Positions 51,881-60,833 of a stretch of DNA of 64,000 nt are shown here, piece by piece. Source of the DNA: Chitinophaga sp. H8 (GTDB lineage Bacteria; Bacteroidota; Bacteroidia; Chitinophagales; Chitinophagaceae); assembly GCF_040567655.1 (NCBI RefSeq), contig NZ_JBEXAC010000004.1, forward strand, positions 62,001 through 126,000, read 5' to 3'. Both the position numbers and the translations under genes were made by a program. The notes beneath the pieces were generated by a model. That model was given only the letters and a program-made list of their open reading frames with translations, was not told where the DNA came from and ran no database searches. Position 1 is the stretch's first letter, and every line of letters starts with the position of its first letter.

Positions 51881-52624
51881 ATGACCTCTAGTCTTCCTTC
51901 AGGCAGCAAATTAAAATTGAATTGTATTATCATCGGTGATAACCCTCCCGGTATGCCCAACCTGGACCAGTATGCAAGCCAGACGCCTTTTATATTCCTG
52001 GCCAACCGTTACGCTTCTGTAGCGGATGCCTATGTCATGCTCAGCACAGAACTCATTCATGTAGTGCTGCTGGGGCAGAACGTACCAGAAACAGAAGAAT
52101 TTTTCCTGATGGACACCCGCCTCGAAAATACATTGCCATTTCTCATCCTCTCCTATCCCGACAACAGCTCCCAACCCTTTACCATTTACTCCATGGACTT
52201 ATTACAAGCTCCTTTTACTTTTGAAAGATTTCTGGAGGTAGCACAAAGAGTATATAACCTCATCTACCAACATGCAACAGATGTTCCTCCTAAAAAATAT
52301 GATGATCATTTTATGATTGCCTGCGAGGATAATCAGGATGAAAAAATCTATTACGATCAACTGCAGGTGGTAGAAGTATTAAATGATTTTATACACCTGC
52401 ATACCCTTCAGCAAATTCACACGACCCAGGTAACACTCGACTGGATCACCGCTCAATTACCAGCTTCCCTGTTTATGCGGGTGCATAGCTGGTATATTAT
52501 CAACTTTAACTTTGTGACGGAAGTAAGCAAAGAATATGTGATGCTGGGGCATATAAAAGTGCCTATTATGGCTAATGTAAGTGCAGAAGTGGCTAAACGC
52601 TTTAAAAGAATGCATGGCTATTAA
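51881..52624 (+). CDS. LytTR-type regulator with degenerate receiver domain
   Basis: A 247-residue protein. Residues 1-120 look like a response-regulator receiver (KLNCIIIGDNPPG, then VVLLGQNVPETEEFFL, LQAPFTFERFLE), but the phospho-acceptor aspartate expected in 'vvLLDi.MP' is replaced in VVLLGQNVP, and the switch lysine of 'l.KPf' is replaced by Ala-Pro-Phe in LQAPF. Residues 140-245 are a LytTR DNA-binding domain (YYDQLQVVEVLNDFIHLHT, SWYIINFNFV). It is probably an unphosphorylated, ligand-controlled regulator. No sensor kinase is nearby. Confidence 0.82.
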   Translation: MTSSLPSGSKLKLNCIIIGDNPPGMPNLDQYASQTPFIFLANRYASVADAYVMLSTELIHVVLLGQNVPETEEFFLMDTRLENTLPFLILSYPDNSSQPFTIYSMDLLQAPFTFERFLEVAQRVYNLIYQHATDVPPKKYDDHFMIACEDNQDEKIYYDQLQVVEVLNDFIHLHTLQQIHTTQVTLDWITAQLPASLFMRVHSWYIINFNFVTEVSKEYVMLGHIKVPIMANVSAEVAKRFKRMHGY

Positions 52625-52642
52625 CAGCTACTGCCACCAGTA

Positions 52643-53395
52643 TTATTCATGCTTTCCCGACAATATTTCCACGATCTTTCCCACTACCCCCGCTGCATCA
52701 TCCCCATAGGTATGCCCCCCGGGCAGAACCAGGTGCTTATAACCGCGGATCGTTAATGCTGCCAGGCTGAAATCTTTTTCCTGCTCCCCGAAGATCAGTA
52801 ACAACGGGGTATGTATGATGCGGTTCAAAGCTTCTGCCACACTCATCCCCTTATTACCAGACATACCCATCATGCTGGAGAGATGTACTTCCATATCTGT
52901 AAATTGAGAGGGAGATAATAAAACCAGTTGCTGCACCTTTGCTTTCATTTCTTCCGGTAAAGCATTATAAACAAAAGGCATTACATCTGCGCCCATAGAA
53001 TATCCTACCAATATCACCTCCGGCCCCAGATGCCACTGGGCCTGGTATTGCCGGATCAACACAGTAATATCGGCTGCCGCCTTTTCCGGCGCCTTTCTGG
53101 TCCAGAAGTACTTGAGGGCATTGAGGGCTACTACGGGATAATTATGGTCCTGAAAGGCAGTCACCACTTTCGTGGAAAACTGCTTCATCCCGCCATCTCC
53201 CGTAATATATAAGATCAAAGGTTGCTGACTGCCAGCAGCTGGCCTGGCTACTACCGGCAATGCGGTTTGTGCTACCAGCTGCTGACTGGCCACCAGGAAT
53301 ACACAGGCTGTTAAAAGTGTCCGTACCATTTTGTTGTAGTGCGCTTTTTTATAAAACAATAATCCTGAAGATATATTGTACACCGGGACCATCAT
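52643..53395 (-). CDS. VirJ/AcvB-like alpha/beta hydrolase, probable lysyl-phosphatidylglycerol hydrolase
   Basis: A 250-residue exported hydrolase. The signature GDGG (residues 66-69, in YITGDGGMKQFS) and the nucleophile elbow GYSMG with Ser133 define the VirJ/AcvB family; the late histidine in LPGGHTYGDD completes the likely triad. In Agrobacterium and Rhizobium, AcvB/AtvA removes lysine from lysyl-phosphatidylglycerol made by the neighbouring MprF-like gene. Here the start codon (53395-53393) overlaps the stop of mprF (53394-53392) in an ATGA. A signal peptide starting at M23 may mark the functional start. Confidence 0.85.
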   Translation of the reverse strand: MMVPVYNISSGLLFYKKAHYNKMVRTLLTACVFLVASQQLVAQTALPVVARPAAGSQQPLILYITGDGGMKQFSTKVVTAFQDHNYPVVALNALKYFWTRKAPEKAAADITVLIRQYQAQWHLGPEVILVGYSMGADVMPFVYNALPEEMKAKVQQLVLLSPSQFTDMEVHLSSMMGMSGNKGMSVAEALNRIIHTPLLLIFGEQEKDFSLAALTIRGYKHLVLPGGHTYGDDAAGVVGKIVEILSGKHE

Positions 53396-55977
53396 GGCTG
53401 CATTACCTTATTCAATGCACCGGGTAACTGCAGCAGGTCAAAATCATGCTCATATACCAGATACTTATTTGTCCACATAGTGGCATACTTATCTTTAAAC
53501 TCCCGTAACCCTTTATAATGCCGGAAATGTTTCAGCTTTTCATAAGCAAACTTCACCACTTTTTCTGCCGTGTTTTGCGGTTGTATAATTCCCGACATAG
53601 GTACCAAACCCAGATTAAGGTATTGCATTCCCTTTTCCTGCGCATGCTGTACCAATGCAATGATCAATGCATCCATACACCCACCGGGCGCATCTGTCCT
53701 TTTCCGGATAAGGTCATAGGTACATTCCCCTGGGGCATAGCTGGGTATGATATTTAAAAAAGCAACCACCTTGTTTGTTGCGTCTGTAACTGTAATCACA
53801 TCCTGCTGCCGGATCATGTCCTCATCAAACCAACCCTGCGAAAAGGTCATTTCTTTCACTTCATACTGTTCCAGCCATTCTGCAGAAACCGATTTTAGTG
53901 CCGCCAGCATAGCAGCCGATTGGGGAGCAGGATGCAAAGTGGTAACATATCCCTTATTCATCAAGCTGTTTAACCCATTGCGCAAAGACTTCTTATCCTT
54001 ACCACTCAGGGTAAAAGTGCGCAGGTCCATAATCGCTTCCTGCCCTATCAGTACCGTTTTCTTTTTAAGCAGATTAAAGTAATAGGTACTGTCTTCTGCT
54101 ACCCGGTAAAAAGCTGGCTTTAATCCCATCTTCCGGCATTGCTGATCAAATTCCTGTAATAATGCCAGCTTATTCTCCTCGCTGCAAACAGGCTCCTCCA
54201 GCACTATCGCAAAACCATTGGCTATCCGGTAAGCGATAAATCCCTCATAAGCATCTGATATGAATAATAACTTATCTGCTCCCATTTTAAAATAATCCAT
54301 CGCAGAATCACCATACTGACTCAGGTAAAACCGTGCTTTCTCCCACGCACTATTGGATTGCCGGGTTACATGAAGATAGGGGCGTATGATCGTATAAAAT
54401 AAAAAAGCCCAGGCACTCACTCCCAGAAAATGAATCACCGACATAAACTCTTTTCCGAAACGTGTTATCGGCAATAACCCATCATCTTCCAGTAATAAAA
54501 AACCATGCAGCGCATGACGCAGGGACTGTATCCAGGTAAACTCCATCCCAAAGTGCCGTACATTCAGAAAATAAAAACCTATTGTCCCAAATATCAGTAC
54601 CACCATAAAAGTGGCCAGTGCTGTCACGATACCAATATTCATCAGCTGAGGATTGCCTTTTACCCGGTACTGACCGGCAGTAATCAACAGGATAATACAG
54701 GTAATCAATGCCAGGGATGCTTCTTCATAATCTAATGCTTTACTGATATGACCAAAAGCGGAAAGCAAGGATACCAGCAAGGCTACTACCCAGGCACTGC
54801 GCAATCCCCTGAACAGAAAGGTAGCCGTTACCAGCAGCACAAGCCCCGAAAATACCACCAGCAAATTAGACGCATGTATGGAAGTACCAGGTATATAAGC
54901 CCTCAATAAATGCATACGGCTGGACAAAGGCGGGGTAAGTACAGAGAACATGTTGACCAGCCCCAGTAAAAAAATAAGCACCGGCGGCACCAATCGCAGT
55001 ACGAGGTTACGTCCTTTTAATCCAAAGGCCAGCAACCCTCCGATCAGCGGTAACCAGAATTCAAATAGCCGGAACAAAAGCGTGATTTCCAATGCTTCCA
55101 GGGTAGTAAAACCATAGCCGGTCAGCAAATAGGCCAGCGACAGCTCTATAGCACCCAATCCGCGTAAAAAAGGAGAGATGATCAGAAAAATGGTGGCTAC
55201 GATATACCCCACACAAGCCGCTTCCAGGGAAGGGTGTACCCCTACGGCCAACATGCTGATATATAAATGCGCAACGCCTGCTATTTCTATACACACTGAT
55301 GCCAGTACCGTTTTTACAAAAGCACCTCCTGCAAGCTGGAAACTGAACAGTTCATCGACCTGTAAAGCTACCCTCGGAAAATATTTTACCAATTGCCGGT
55401 AAGCCAGCCCCCTGGTTTGCATAGAACGTACCATCCACACTACCGCCAGCAATAATATGCTGATTACAATCAGCCCCCATATTGCATCTTTCATCGCGGC
55501 TGCGTGCAGCATAGCATATACCACTACCGGAATCCCTACTACAAACACAGATAAAATGCCAACAAAACCGTAGATGCCCGACGCCTGATGCACTTGTTGT
55601 TTATTCACCTGCGTACGGCGTATATTTTCCGGCAGATAAGCCAGGGAACTAATGCCGCCGGCAGGCAGGAAAACAGATAATAAATTGCGTTTCAGGAATA
55701 ATTCGGCCGACTTACCCAATCCCAGCTTTCCACCCACGGCACTGAAACTGTACACATACATCAGCGCCTGCAATAAAATATAGACAGCAGTAACAAAGAT
55801 ACCTATCCATACCCAGCTACGGTCGGCCTTCCTGATAGCAGGGAGCAGGGAAGATAATTCATGCCGTTGCGACCTGAAAAAATAAATAGCCAGCAACAGG
55901 AACAATATGGCCAGCAATTCTTTCCAGTGAAGTTTTTTTATAAATCCAGCATTCATAAACTTAATTTTCGCAGGCAT
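53392..55977 (-). CDS. mprF: Bifunctional lysylphosphatidylglycerol synthetase/flippase
   Basis: An 861-residue membrane protein (or 854 from the next ATG). The first 500 residues carry about 14 hydrophobic segments forming the flippase, and the last 320 form the cytoplasmic DUF2156 aminoacyl-transferase domain (SQYGDSAMDYFKMGADKLLF, LALLQEFDQQCRKMGLKPAF, AFLNIIPSYAPGECTYDLIR, MQYLNLGLVPMSGI). It attaches lysine to phosphatidylglycerol and flips it, giving resistance to cationic peptides. It is followed in the same transcript by a VirJ/AcvB-type hydrolase. A probable promoter lies upstream. Confidence 0.94.
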   Translation of the reverse strand: MPAKIKFMNAGFIKKLHWKELLAILFLLLAIYFFRSQRHELSSLLPAIRKADRSWVWIGIFVTAVYILLQALMYVYSFSAVGGKLGLGKSAELFLKRNLLSVFLPAGGISSLAYLPENIRRTQVNKQQVHQASGIYGFVGILSVFVVGIPVVVYAMLHAAAMKDAIWGLIVISILLLAVVWMVRSMQTRGLAYRQLVKYFPRVALQVDELFSFQLAGGAFVKTVLASVCIEIAGVAHLYISMLAVGVHPSLEAACVGYIVATIFLIISPFLRGLGAIELSLAYLLTGYGFTTLEALEITLLFRLFEFWLPLIGGLLAFGLKGRNLVLRLVPPVLIFLLGLVNMFSVLTPPLSSRMHLLRAYIPGTSIHASNLLVVFSGLVLLVTATFLFRGLRSAWVVALLVSLLSAFGHISKALDYEEASLALITCIILLITAGQYRVKGNPQLMNIGIVTALATFMVVLIFGTIGFYFLNVRHFGMEFTWIQSLRHALHGFLLLEDDGLLPITRFGKEFMSVIHFLGVSAWAFLFYTIIRPYLHVTRQSNSAWEKARFYLSQYGDSAMDYFKMGADKLLFISDAYEGFIAYRIANGFAIVLEEPVCSEENKLALLQEFDQQCRKMGLKPAFYRVAEDSTYYFNLLKKKTVLIGQEAIMDLRTFTLSGKDKKSLRNGLNSLMNKGYVTTLHPAPQSAAMLAALKSVSAEWLEQYEVKEMTFSQGWFDEDMIRQQDVITVTDATNKVVAFLNIIPSYAPGECTYDLIRKRTDAPGGCMDALIIALVQHAQEKGMQYLNLGLVPMSGIIQPQNTAEKVVKFAYEKLKHFRHYKGLREFKDKYATMWTNKYLVYEHDFDLLQLPGALNKVMQP

Positions 55978-56006
55978 AATGGTTATTACAGGTAATGGTT
56001 AACCAT

Positions 56007-56014
56007 CAAAGCTA
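56007..56014 (-). promoter_or_regulatory. Candidate -7 box of mprF
   Basis: On the minus strand TAGCTTTG, an exact TAnnTTTG match 30 bases upstream of the ATG at 55977; an upstream TTTT-rich element lies at 56032-56035. Confidence 0.5.
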
Positions 56015-56095
56015 AAGCCATATTTATGGGTAAAACGCAGCCTGACAGTATTTTAAGGGGATTTTAAGGCCAACCGGACACCGCTGCTGCCTTCA

Positions 56096-57748
56096 TCAGT
56101 TTTGAATAACAATGATCTTTTCTGCATGTATGATATTATTCGATTCATCCAGGAACTGAAGGAAATACACCCCTTTAGCCAGGTTAGGTACTGTCATCTC
56201 GTAATAATTCCGGGCTTGTAATGGCTGACTTAATGTTTGTGTCAGCAAACGGCGGCCAAGTACATCTATAAGACCAATCGCTTTTATATGAACGGCTGCA
56301 CCATAATAGATATGTATGGTATTTCCTGCCAGTGGATTAGGCCATACTACCACATCGCCCCTTGTCCGGGTACCTTTTACCACTCTTATCTGACTGTAAA
56401 AGAAAGTACCATCTTTCATCTCTACCTTCAGCCTGTAAAAGATAAATCCTTCACTGCGTTGCGGATCTTTATAATCATATCCCAACGGAATACTGCTATA
56501 TCCTCCGGGTGCAGTACTGCGCACATAACCAATTGCAGTAAAGCCGGTATCTGCCGGAAATCTTCTTTGCACTGTAAATCCTGCACAGTTATTTTCCTTG
56601 CCGGTAATCCATTTTAACAACACAGTGTCTTCCGATGTTCGGTAAGCCTCAAAAAAATCAAGCCGGGTTGCTTCAGGGCTGCGTACTTTATCAGCTATCA
56701 GCTTAGTGAAGTAATGGTTGCTGCCCAGGTCATTTACCTGCCGGACATTCATGGCTCCCTCAGCGAGCGGGGTACCTGTTGTAAGCGTATTAGGTGATAC
56801 CGGCGTACCATGTTCCTGAATAAGGTCCCAGGCGCCGTTATTAAACCGGGCAATATAACTGCTGTTACGATTTGCAGCAAACAAAGGACCTTCCTCTCTC
56901 ACCAAATGTGCCAACGTTAATGTAATGCTGCTGCCCGGCTGGCTGCTGCCTGTTTCCCAGGTTTTATTCACACTTCCGGTGATGAGCGAATCCCCTGTTG
57001 TAAGCCCTGCCAATACACCATCGGAAACCCCTACGTTAAAAGTAGCTGGTTGTCCGTTGTTATGAACTCCTGCGGGGGTGTAGCTGTCCGGACGGGTACC
57101 CACAGGAAACACAACAGTACCACTGGCGCCGGTAATGTTGCTCCGGTATAAACGTCCGCCACCAAATGCGCCACCGGTAACAATAAAGTGTTGGCCGGAA
57201 TAATGCAGGATATTGCCGGGAGTATGATGCCCCACTACCAGATTCCAGCCATTCAGGAAAACATGCCCTTCCTGCAGGTCCAGGGTATTCACCACCTTCA
57301 GGTCACTTAAATCGTCCAGCACGATACCAGGGCCGGATTCAACCCTGATATTCGGGAAGCTGCAGCCCCGCTGTGCAGCAGCATTATACCCTCCCTTTAT
57401 AAGCTGATAGAGGATATTCCCGCTGACCGGATCAGGCTGTATAAAACGAAAGATGCCGCCATCTCCGCTATACCCATCACTGCTGCCATCTTTAATAGTA
57501 GCGGCCTCATCATTACGCCACTTTAAGCCGTAGAAGTTGATCACCGCTCCTTTTGGCGCAGTCATGTTCCCCTCGTTGATCATGTCTCCGAAAATAGCGA
57601 GGGTGTCATTCCCGTAAATATATACGTTTCCGTTAGCAGGCACATAGGTAGTAGATTGTGCATACAAAAGCTGCACACTGACAGTGAGTAAAAGAAGGAG
57701 TGATATGGAATGTTTATAGCGGATAAGTACACTTTTATTAATACCCAA
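56096..57748 (-). CDS. Exported protein with type IX secretion sorting domain
   Basis: About 550 residues. No in-frame ATG is present near the start; a TTG at 57748 (or 57763) followed by a signal-like stretch (SISLLLLLTVSVQLLYAQ) fits best, and the start overlaps the end of the preceding gene by 11-26 bases. The body is rich in strand repeats (NVYIYGNDTLAIFGDMI; GTVVFPVGTRPDSYTPAG). The C terminus is the T9SS type A sorting signal (VVWPNPLAGNTIHIYY, IGLIDVLGRRLLT, LAKGVYFLQFLDE, AEKIIVIQ). It should be exported by the Por machinery and attached at the cell surface. Confidence 0.85.
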   Translation of the reverse strand: MGINKSVLIRYKHSISLLLLLTVSVQLLYAQSTTYVPANGNVYIYGNDTLAIFGDMINEGNMTAPKGAVINFYGLKWRNDEAATIKDGSSDGYSGDGGIFRFIQPDPVSGNILYQLIKGGYNAAAQRGCSFPNIRVESGPGIVLDDLSDLKVVNTLDLQEGHVFLNGWNLVVGHHTPGNILHYSGQHFIVTGGAFGGGRLYRSNITGASGTVVFPVGTRPDSYTPAGVHNNGQPATFNVGVSDGVLAGLTTGDSLITGSVNKTWETGSSQPGSSITLTLAHLVREEGPLFAANRNSSYIARFNNGAWDLIQEHGTPVSPNTLTTGTPLAEGAMNVRQVNDLGSNHYFTKLIADKVRSPEATRLDFFEAYRTSEDTVLLKWITGKENNCAGFTVQRRFPADTGFTAIGYVRSTAPGGYSSIPLGYDYKDPQRSEGFIFYRLKVEMKDGTFFYSQIRVVKGTRTRGDVVVWPNPLAGNTIHIYYGAAVHIKAIGLIDVLGRRLLTQTLSQPLQARNYYEMTVPNLAKGVYFLQFLDESNNIIHAEKIIVIQN

Positions 57749-58658
57749 TAATCGTAACAGCAATACGCGTAGTAGTACGGTTATCTACAGCGATTTGCCC
57801 AATTGTCAATCCAAGTAAGCTAAGCAGCGTTTGCGTGCTTTTTCCCACGATCAGGGAAACACTGGTATTGGTGTAAGACGCTACTGCTACAACAGGCATA
57901 TCTGTTGAATTAGTTCCTCCAATCGCGGTTGCATTTACATTTAATACTTTGGTGAATATTCCTGCCGGAATGGACACTACTGGTAACCCGGTAGCAATAT
58001 TGGTAATGGTATCCGCCCATATTACCATCGTGTTATTCACCAATCCTGATTTGTTATAAAGCACCGGCGCAGCTGCTGTCCGTACTACTACGCCCTGCGC
58101 ATCCACCCCTAACCCTCCCGCGCCGGCAGTAACCGGGGAAGTGCTTGTCAGGTTTTCTATCCTCACACCCGACTGGTTAGCTGTAGTGCTCTTAATGTGC
58201 AGGGTAGTAGAGGCAGCGGATGTACCTATACCCAGGTTACCTCCTGCCAGTAAGCGCATCCGTTCTACATTGTTTGTGATTACAGGCAGATCAGCATTAC
58301 TGGTAGTGCCAAAATTTTGGGCAGGACTTACCGCATTCCCCCCATAGTTCCAGGAATTAGCCGTTACAGCAGTGATATCTATCAGCCTGCGCCAGAAACC
58401 GCCTTTGCGGATAAGCAGGGTTTTATCCACCGTAAAATAAATGAGCATCCCATCCGGTGCTGTATTTAGCGGAGCGGCTGTGGTGTCCGACACACGGGTT
58501 AATAACAGCCCCTGTTTAGTACTCTCCAGCTCTAATACGGAGGCCTTGTTAATTCCCGAGGGGTTAACCCCCAGCTTTAGCTGTTGCGCAAATGCTGGCA
58601 ATAACCATAACAGGAGCCCTGTTATCAGCAAACACTTTTTGAAATAAAATTTGCACAT
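57738..58658 (-). CDS. Exported fibre-type protein, paralogue of the upstream gene
   Basis: A 306-residue exported protein: signal peptide (residues 1-24), then a region shared with the next upstream gene (LKLGVNPSGINKASVLELES, QGLLLTR, PLNTAPDGMLIYF), a 'NVERMRLLAGGNLGIGT' repeat and a strand-rich C-terminal half. It resembles the exported fibre-like proteins common in Chitinophagaceae. Function unknown. It precedes the T9SS protein gene by overlap, so the two are cotranscribed. Confidence 0.7.
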   Translation of the reverse strand: MCKFYFKKCLLITGLLLWLLPAFAQQLKLGVNPSGINKASVLELESTKQGLLLTRVSDTTAAPLNTAPDGMLIYFTVDKTLLIRKGGFWRRLIDITAVTANSWNYGGNAVSPAQNFGTTSNADLPVITNNVERMRLLAGGNLGIGTSAASTTLHIKSTTANQSGVRIENLTSTSPVTAGAGGLGVDAQGVVVRTAAAPVLYNKSGLVNNTMVIWADTITNIATGLPVVSIPAGIFTKVLNVNATAIGGTNSTDMPVVAVASYTNTSVSLIVGKSTQTLLSLLGLTIGQIAVDNRTTTRIAVTIIGY

Positions 58659-58739
58659 GGAACCATTGATTATAATAACTAATTACAATACCGCTCATTA
58701 CAGCAAGAGGGCTGTAATGAGTACACTTCCATGATTGTT

Positions 58740-59981
58740 TTATTTCTTGATCACATACCAGTCAGTACCATCTGTCTGAAGCGTTACAAAGGTCCAGTCG
58801 TTATAAATAACATAATTGTTGCCACCATCTATAGTACCGGAAGAAGGGGTAATCATAATGGCATTATCAATACCACCGTTACCTACTTTCTTGATGGTAT
58901 ATATCCTGCCAGCAATGGTGGAAGTAGCTGGTAAAGAGATGGTAAACCCACTGGTGGAAGCATCCGCCAGTATGGTATTATCCGCTACGGAAGCATTATA
59001 GGCCGCGTTTACTTTGGTAATATTGGTAGACATGGAGCCATTCAGTTGCAGGGTGGAATTTCCTTTGGTCCCTTCTGCCACACCTATGCCCAGGGTGTCC
59101 CGGATATTTTTAGCTCCCCCAAATGTTTGGGCGGCGGTAGATATACCACCGGGAGTACTGGCAGAAGCCGCATGGAGGGTCAGTGTACTGTTGTTAATAC
59201 TGATCCCGTTGGGATTGGCAGTGTTATCAAATAATGTATGCAGGATCTGAAAACGGGCAGAAGAATCAAATCTTAGCCAGTCTTTCTGGGAAAGCAGCCC
59301 GCGGGAAGTAATACTGGTTCCTGTCTGGGTAGGAATATTAAAAGTATGTTTTCCACTGGCAGAGGAAATGGTAAAATCAACTGTTACCGCACTATCCACA
59401 GCAAAGGTCTGAACAGAATCTCTTAGCCCGTTCAGGGAAGTAATGGCAGTACTGAAAGCAGTGGCTGCAATCTGCCGCTGCAGCAGATTGCCGGTGGCGG
59501 GATCAATTACCAGCACCTGTACCTGGTCTGTACCCGCAGGAATAGTACCCGGAGCAACTTTAATGCTTCCTCCTGCCGTGATCCTTACCCTTTCTACATT
59601 ATTGGTTTTCAACAACAGCGCCTGCTGATCGATAGTACCCAGGAAGTTTTTGGTGGAGTCCAGTCCGGTGTTTCCGTTAATATTCCAATTGCCGGTGTTG
59701 GATACACTATCTGCCGACATCCGCTGCCACAGGTTATGCTTACGGATAAACAGGCTGGCAGAGTCCACCACATAAATGATCATCCCATCAGGGGCCGTAT
59801 TTAATGGGGACAGGTTCAGATTACTGCCGGGTATGCGGGGTAATAAAAGCCCCTGCCGGGTGCTTTCTAACTCCAGGATAGATGATTTGTTGATCTGGCT
59901 GGGATTGGATCCGATTTTCAATTGTGCAAATGCAGTGCTGCCAGCTAAAAGCAGCATAAGGGAAAGTAACGCGTTTTTCAT
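58740..59981 (-). CDS. Exported fibre-type protein
   Basis: A 413-residue exported protein: signal peptide (MKNALLSLMLLLAGSTAFAQ), an N-terminal region like that of the downstream paralogue (LKIGSNPSQINKSSILELES, RQGLLLPR, SPLNTAPDGMIIYVV), then strand-rich repeats (TNNVERVRITAGGSIKV) and a C-terminal half ending YNDWTFVTLQTDGTDWYVIK. The C-terminal end resembles phage-like fibre heads. It is first in a three-gene unit; 81 bases separate it from the next gene. No function is assignable. Confidence 0.7.
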   Translation of the reverse strand: MKNALLSLMLLLAGSTAFAQLKIGSNPSQINKSSILELESTRQGLLLPRIPGSNLNLSPLNTAPDGMIIYVVDSASLFIRKHNLWQRMSADSVSNTGNWNINGNTGLDSTKNFLGTIDQQALLLKTNNVERVRITAGGSIKVAPGTIPAGTDQVQVLVIDPATGNLLQRQIAATAFSTAITSLNGLRDSVQTFAVDSAVTVDFTISSASGKHTFNIPTQTGTSITSRGLLSQKDWLRFDSSARFQILHTLFDNTANPNGISINNSTLTLHAASASTPGGISTAAQTFGGAKNIRDTLGIGVAEGTKGNSTLQLNGSMSTNITKVNAAYNASVADNTILADASTSGFTISLPATSTIAGRIYTIKKVGNGGIDNAIMITPSSGTIDGGNNYVIYNDWTFVTLQTDGTDWYVIKK

Positions 59982-60329
59982 AAGTCTTTTTTTATTGGAT
60001 GTAGAATAATGATACAGCCCCTCAGGAAAGGGCGATGGTTGATGCTTTGGTGTTATACGGCATAAAAACTAACTAACAAGTACTCAGTGACATCAGCATT
60101 TAAAGCGTAATAATAGGATTCTGATAGCATGAAAACATTGTTCTGGTGAAGTAACCAAAATGGGGCAATGGGGGGCTTAAAGCGCGGTTATTTTATTGTA
60201 CTCGCTGTAAATTTAAGGGATTCCTGCATGTAATCGCTCACATCTTTGTTGGACCCGCAAATTCAGTGGCATCCACCGGTTTTTAACCGGGAATAACCTG
60301 CAGGCAGCTATTCCCGGTCGGCTTATATT
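59982..60329. other. Intergenic region with usp terminator, no gene seen
   Basis: About 350 bases between two minus-strand genes. Contains the USP terminator hairpin at 60286-60318; the fibre gene's promoter must lie here but no clear TAnnTTTG box is seen. No supported small gene. Confidence 0.5.
60286..60318 (-). terminator. Terminator of the universal stress protein gene
   Basis: ACCGGGAATA (60286-60295) pairs with TATTCCCGGT (60309-60318) around a 13-base loop, followed on the minus strand by TAAAAACC; 12 bases after the USP stop. Confidence 0.65.
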
Positions 60330-60767
60330 TTAATGTTTTCCTTTGTTAAAAGGCACTACCAATACGGGTATTGTGGAGTGACGAATGATGTATTCTGCGG
60401 TACTGCCCATTAGCATGTGCTCCAGGCCAGTGCGGCCACGGGTACCTATTACCAGCATCTCTGCCCCCTTTTCCCGTGCTGATGCCAGTGTATCCTCCTT
60501 TGGACGGCCCAGCATCACTTCTGCCTTTATATCCACACCGGCATGCTCCCGGGTAAAGTCCTTCATCCGCTCTTCTGCGAGGCGAAGCCGCTCTTCCCAG
60601 TCATCTATAAATGCGGGACCTGCTTCCGGCAAGGCTACGCCCAGCGACTGCTCCACAATTGTCAGCAAGGTAACCGGCAATTGTAACTTGCGGGCCAGCT
60701 CAACGCCTGCGTTAACTACATCTACAGAAAATGGGCTGAGATCTATCGCAATCATTATTCCTGACAT
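60330..60767 (-). CDS. Universal stress protein UspA family
   Basis: A 145-residue single-domain UspA protein with the ATP-binding signature GTRGRTGLEHMLMGSTAEYI (G-x2-G-x9-G-S) near the C terminus and the usual opening IMIAIDLSPFSVDVVNAGVE. This points to the ATP-binding branch. Its role is likely stress or starvation survival. It is transcribed alone, with an exact -7 box just upstream and a terminator downstream. Confidence 0.9.
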   Translation of the reverse strand: MSGIMIAIDLSPFSVDVVNAGVELARKLQLPVTLLTIVEQSLGVALPEAGPAFIDDWEERLRLAEERMKDFTREHAGVDIKAEVMLGRPKEDTLASAREKGAEMLVIGTRGRTGLEHMLMGSTAEYIIRHSTIPVLVVPFNKGKH

Positions 60768-60808
60768 ATCCTTAAGTTTTTAGGTTCCAAACGCTTTTCA
60801 GTACACTT

Positions 60809-60816
60809 CAAAGGTA
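60809..60816 (-). promoter_or_regulatory. Candidate -7 box of the universal stress protein gene
   Basis: On the minus strand TACCTTTG, an exact TAnnTTTG match 42 bases before the ATG at 60767. No good -33. Confidence 0.45.
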
Positions 60817-60833
60817 AGTATCCTCCGGCTTTT

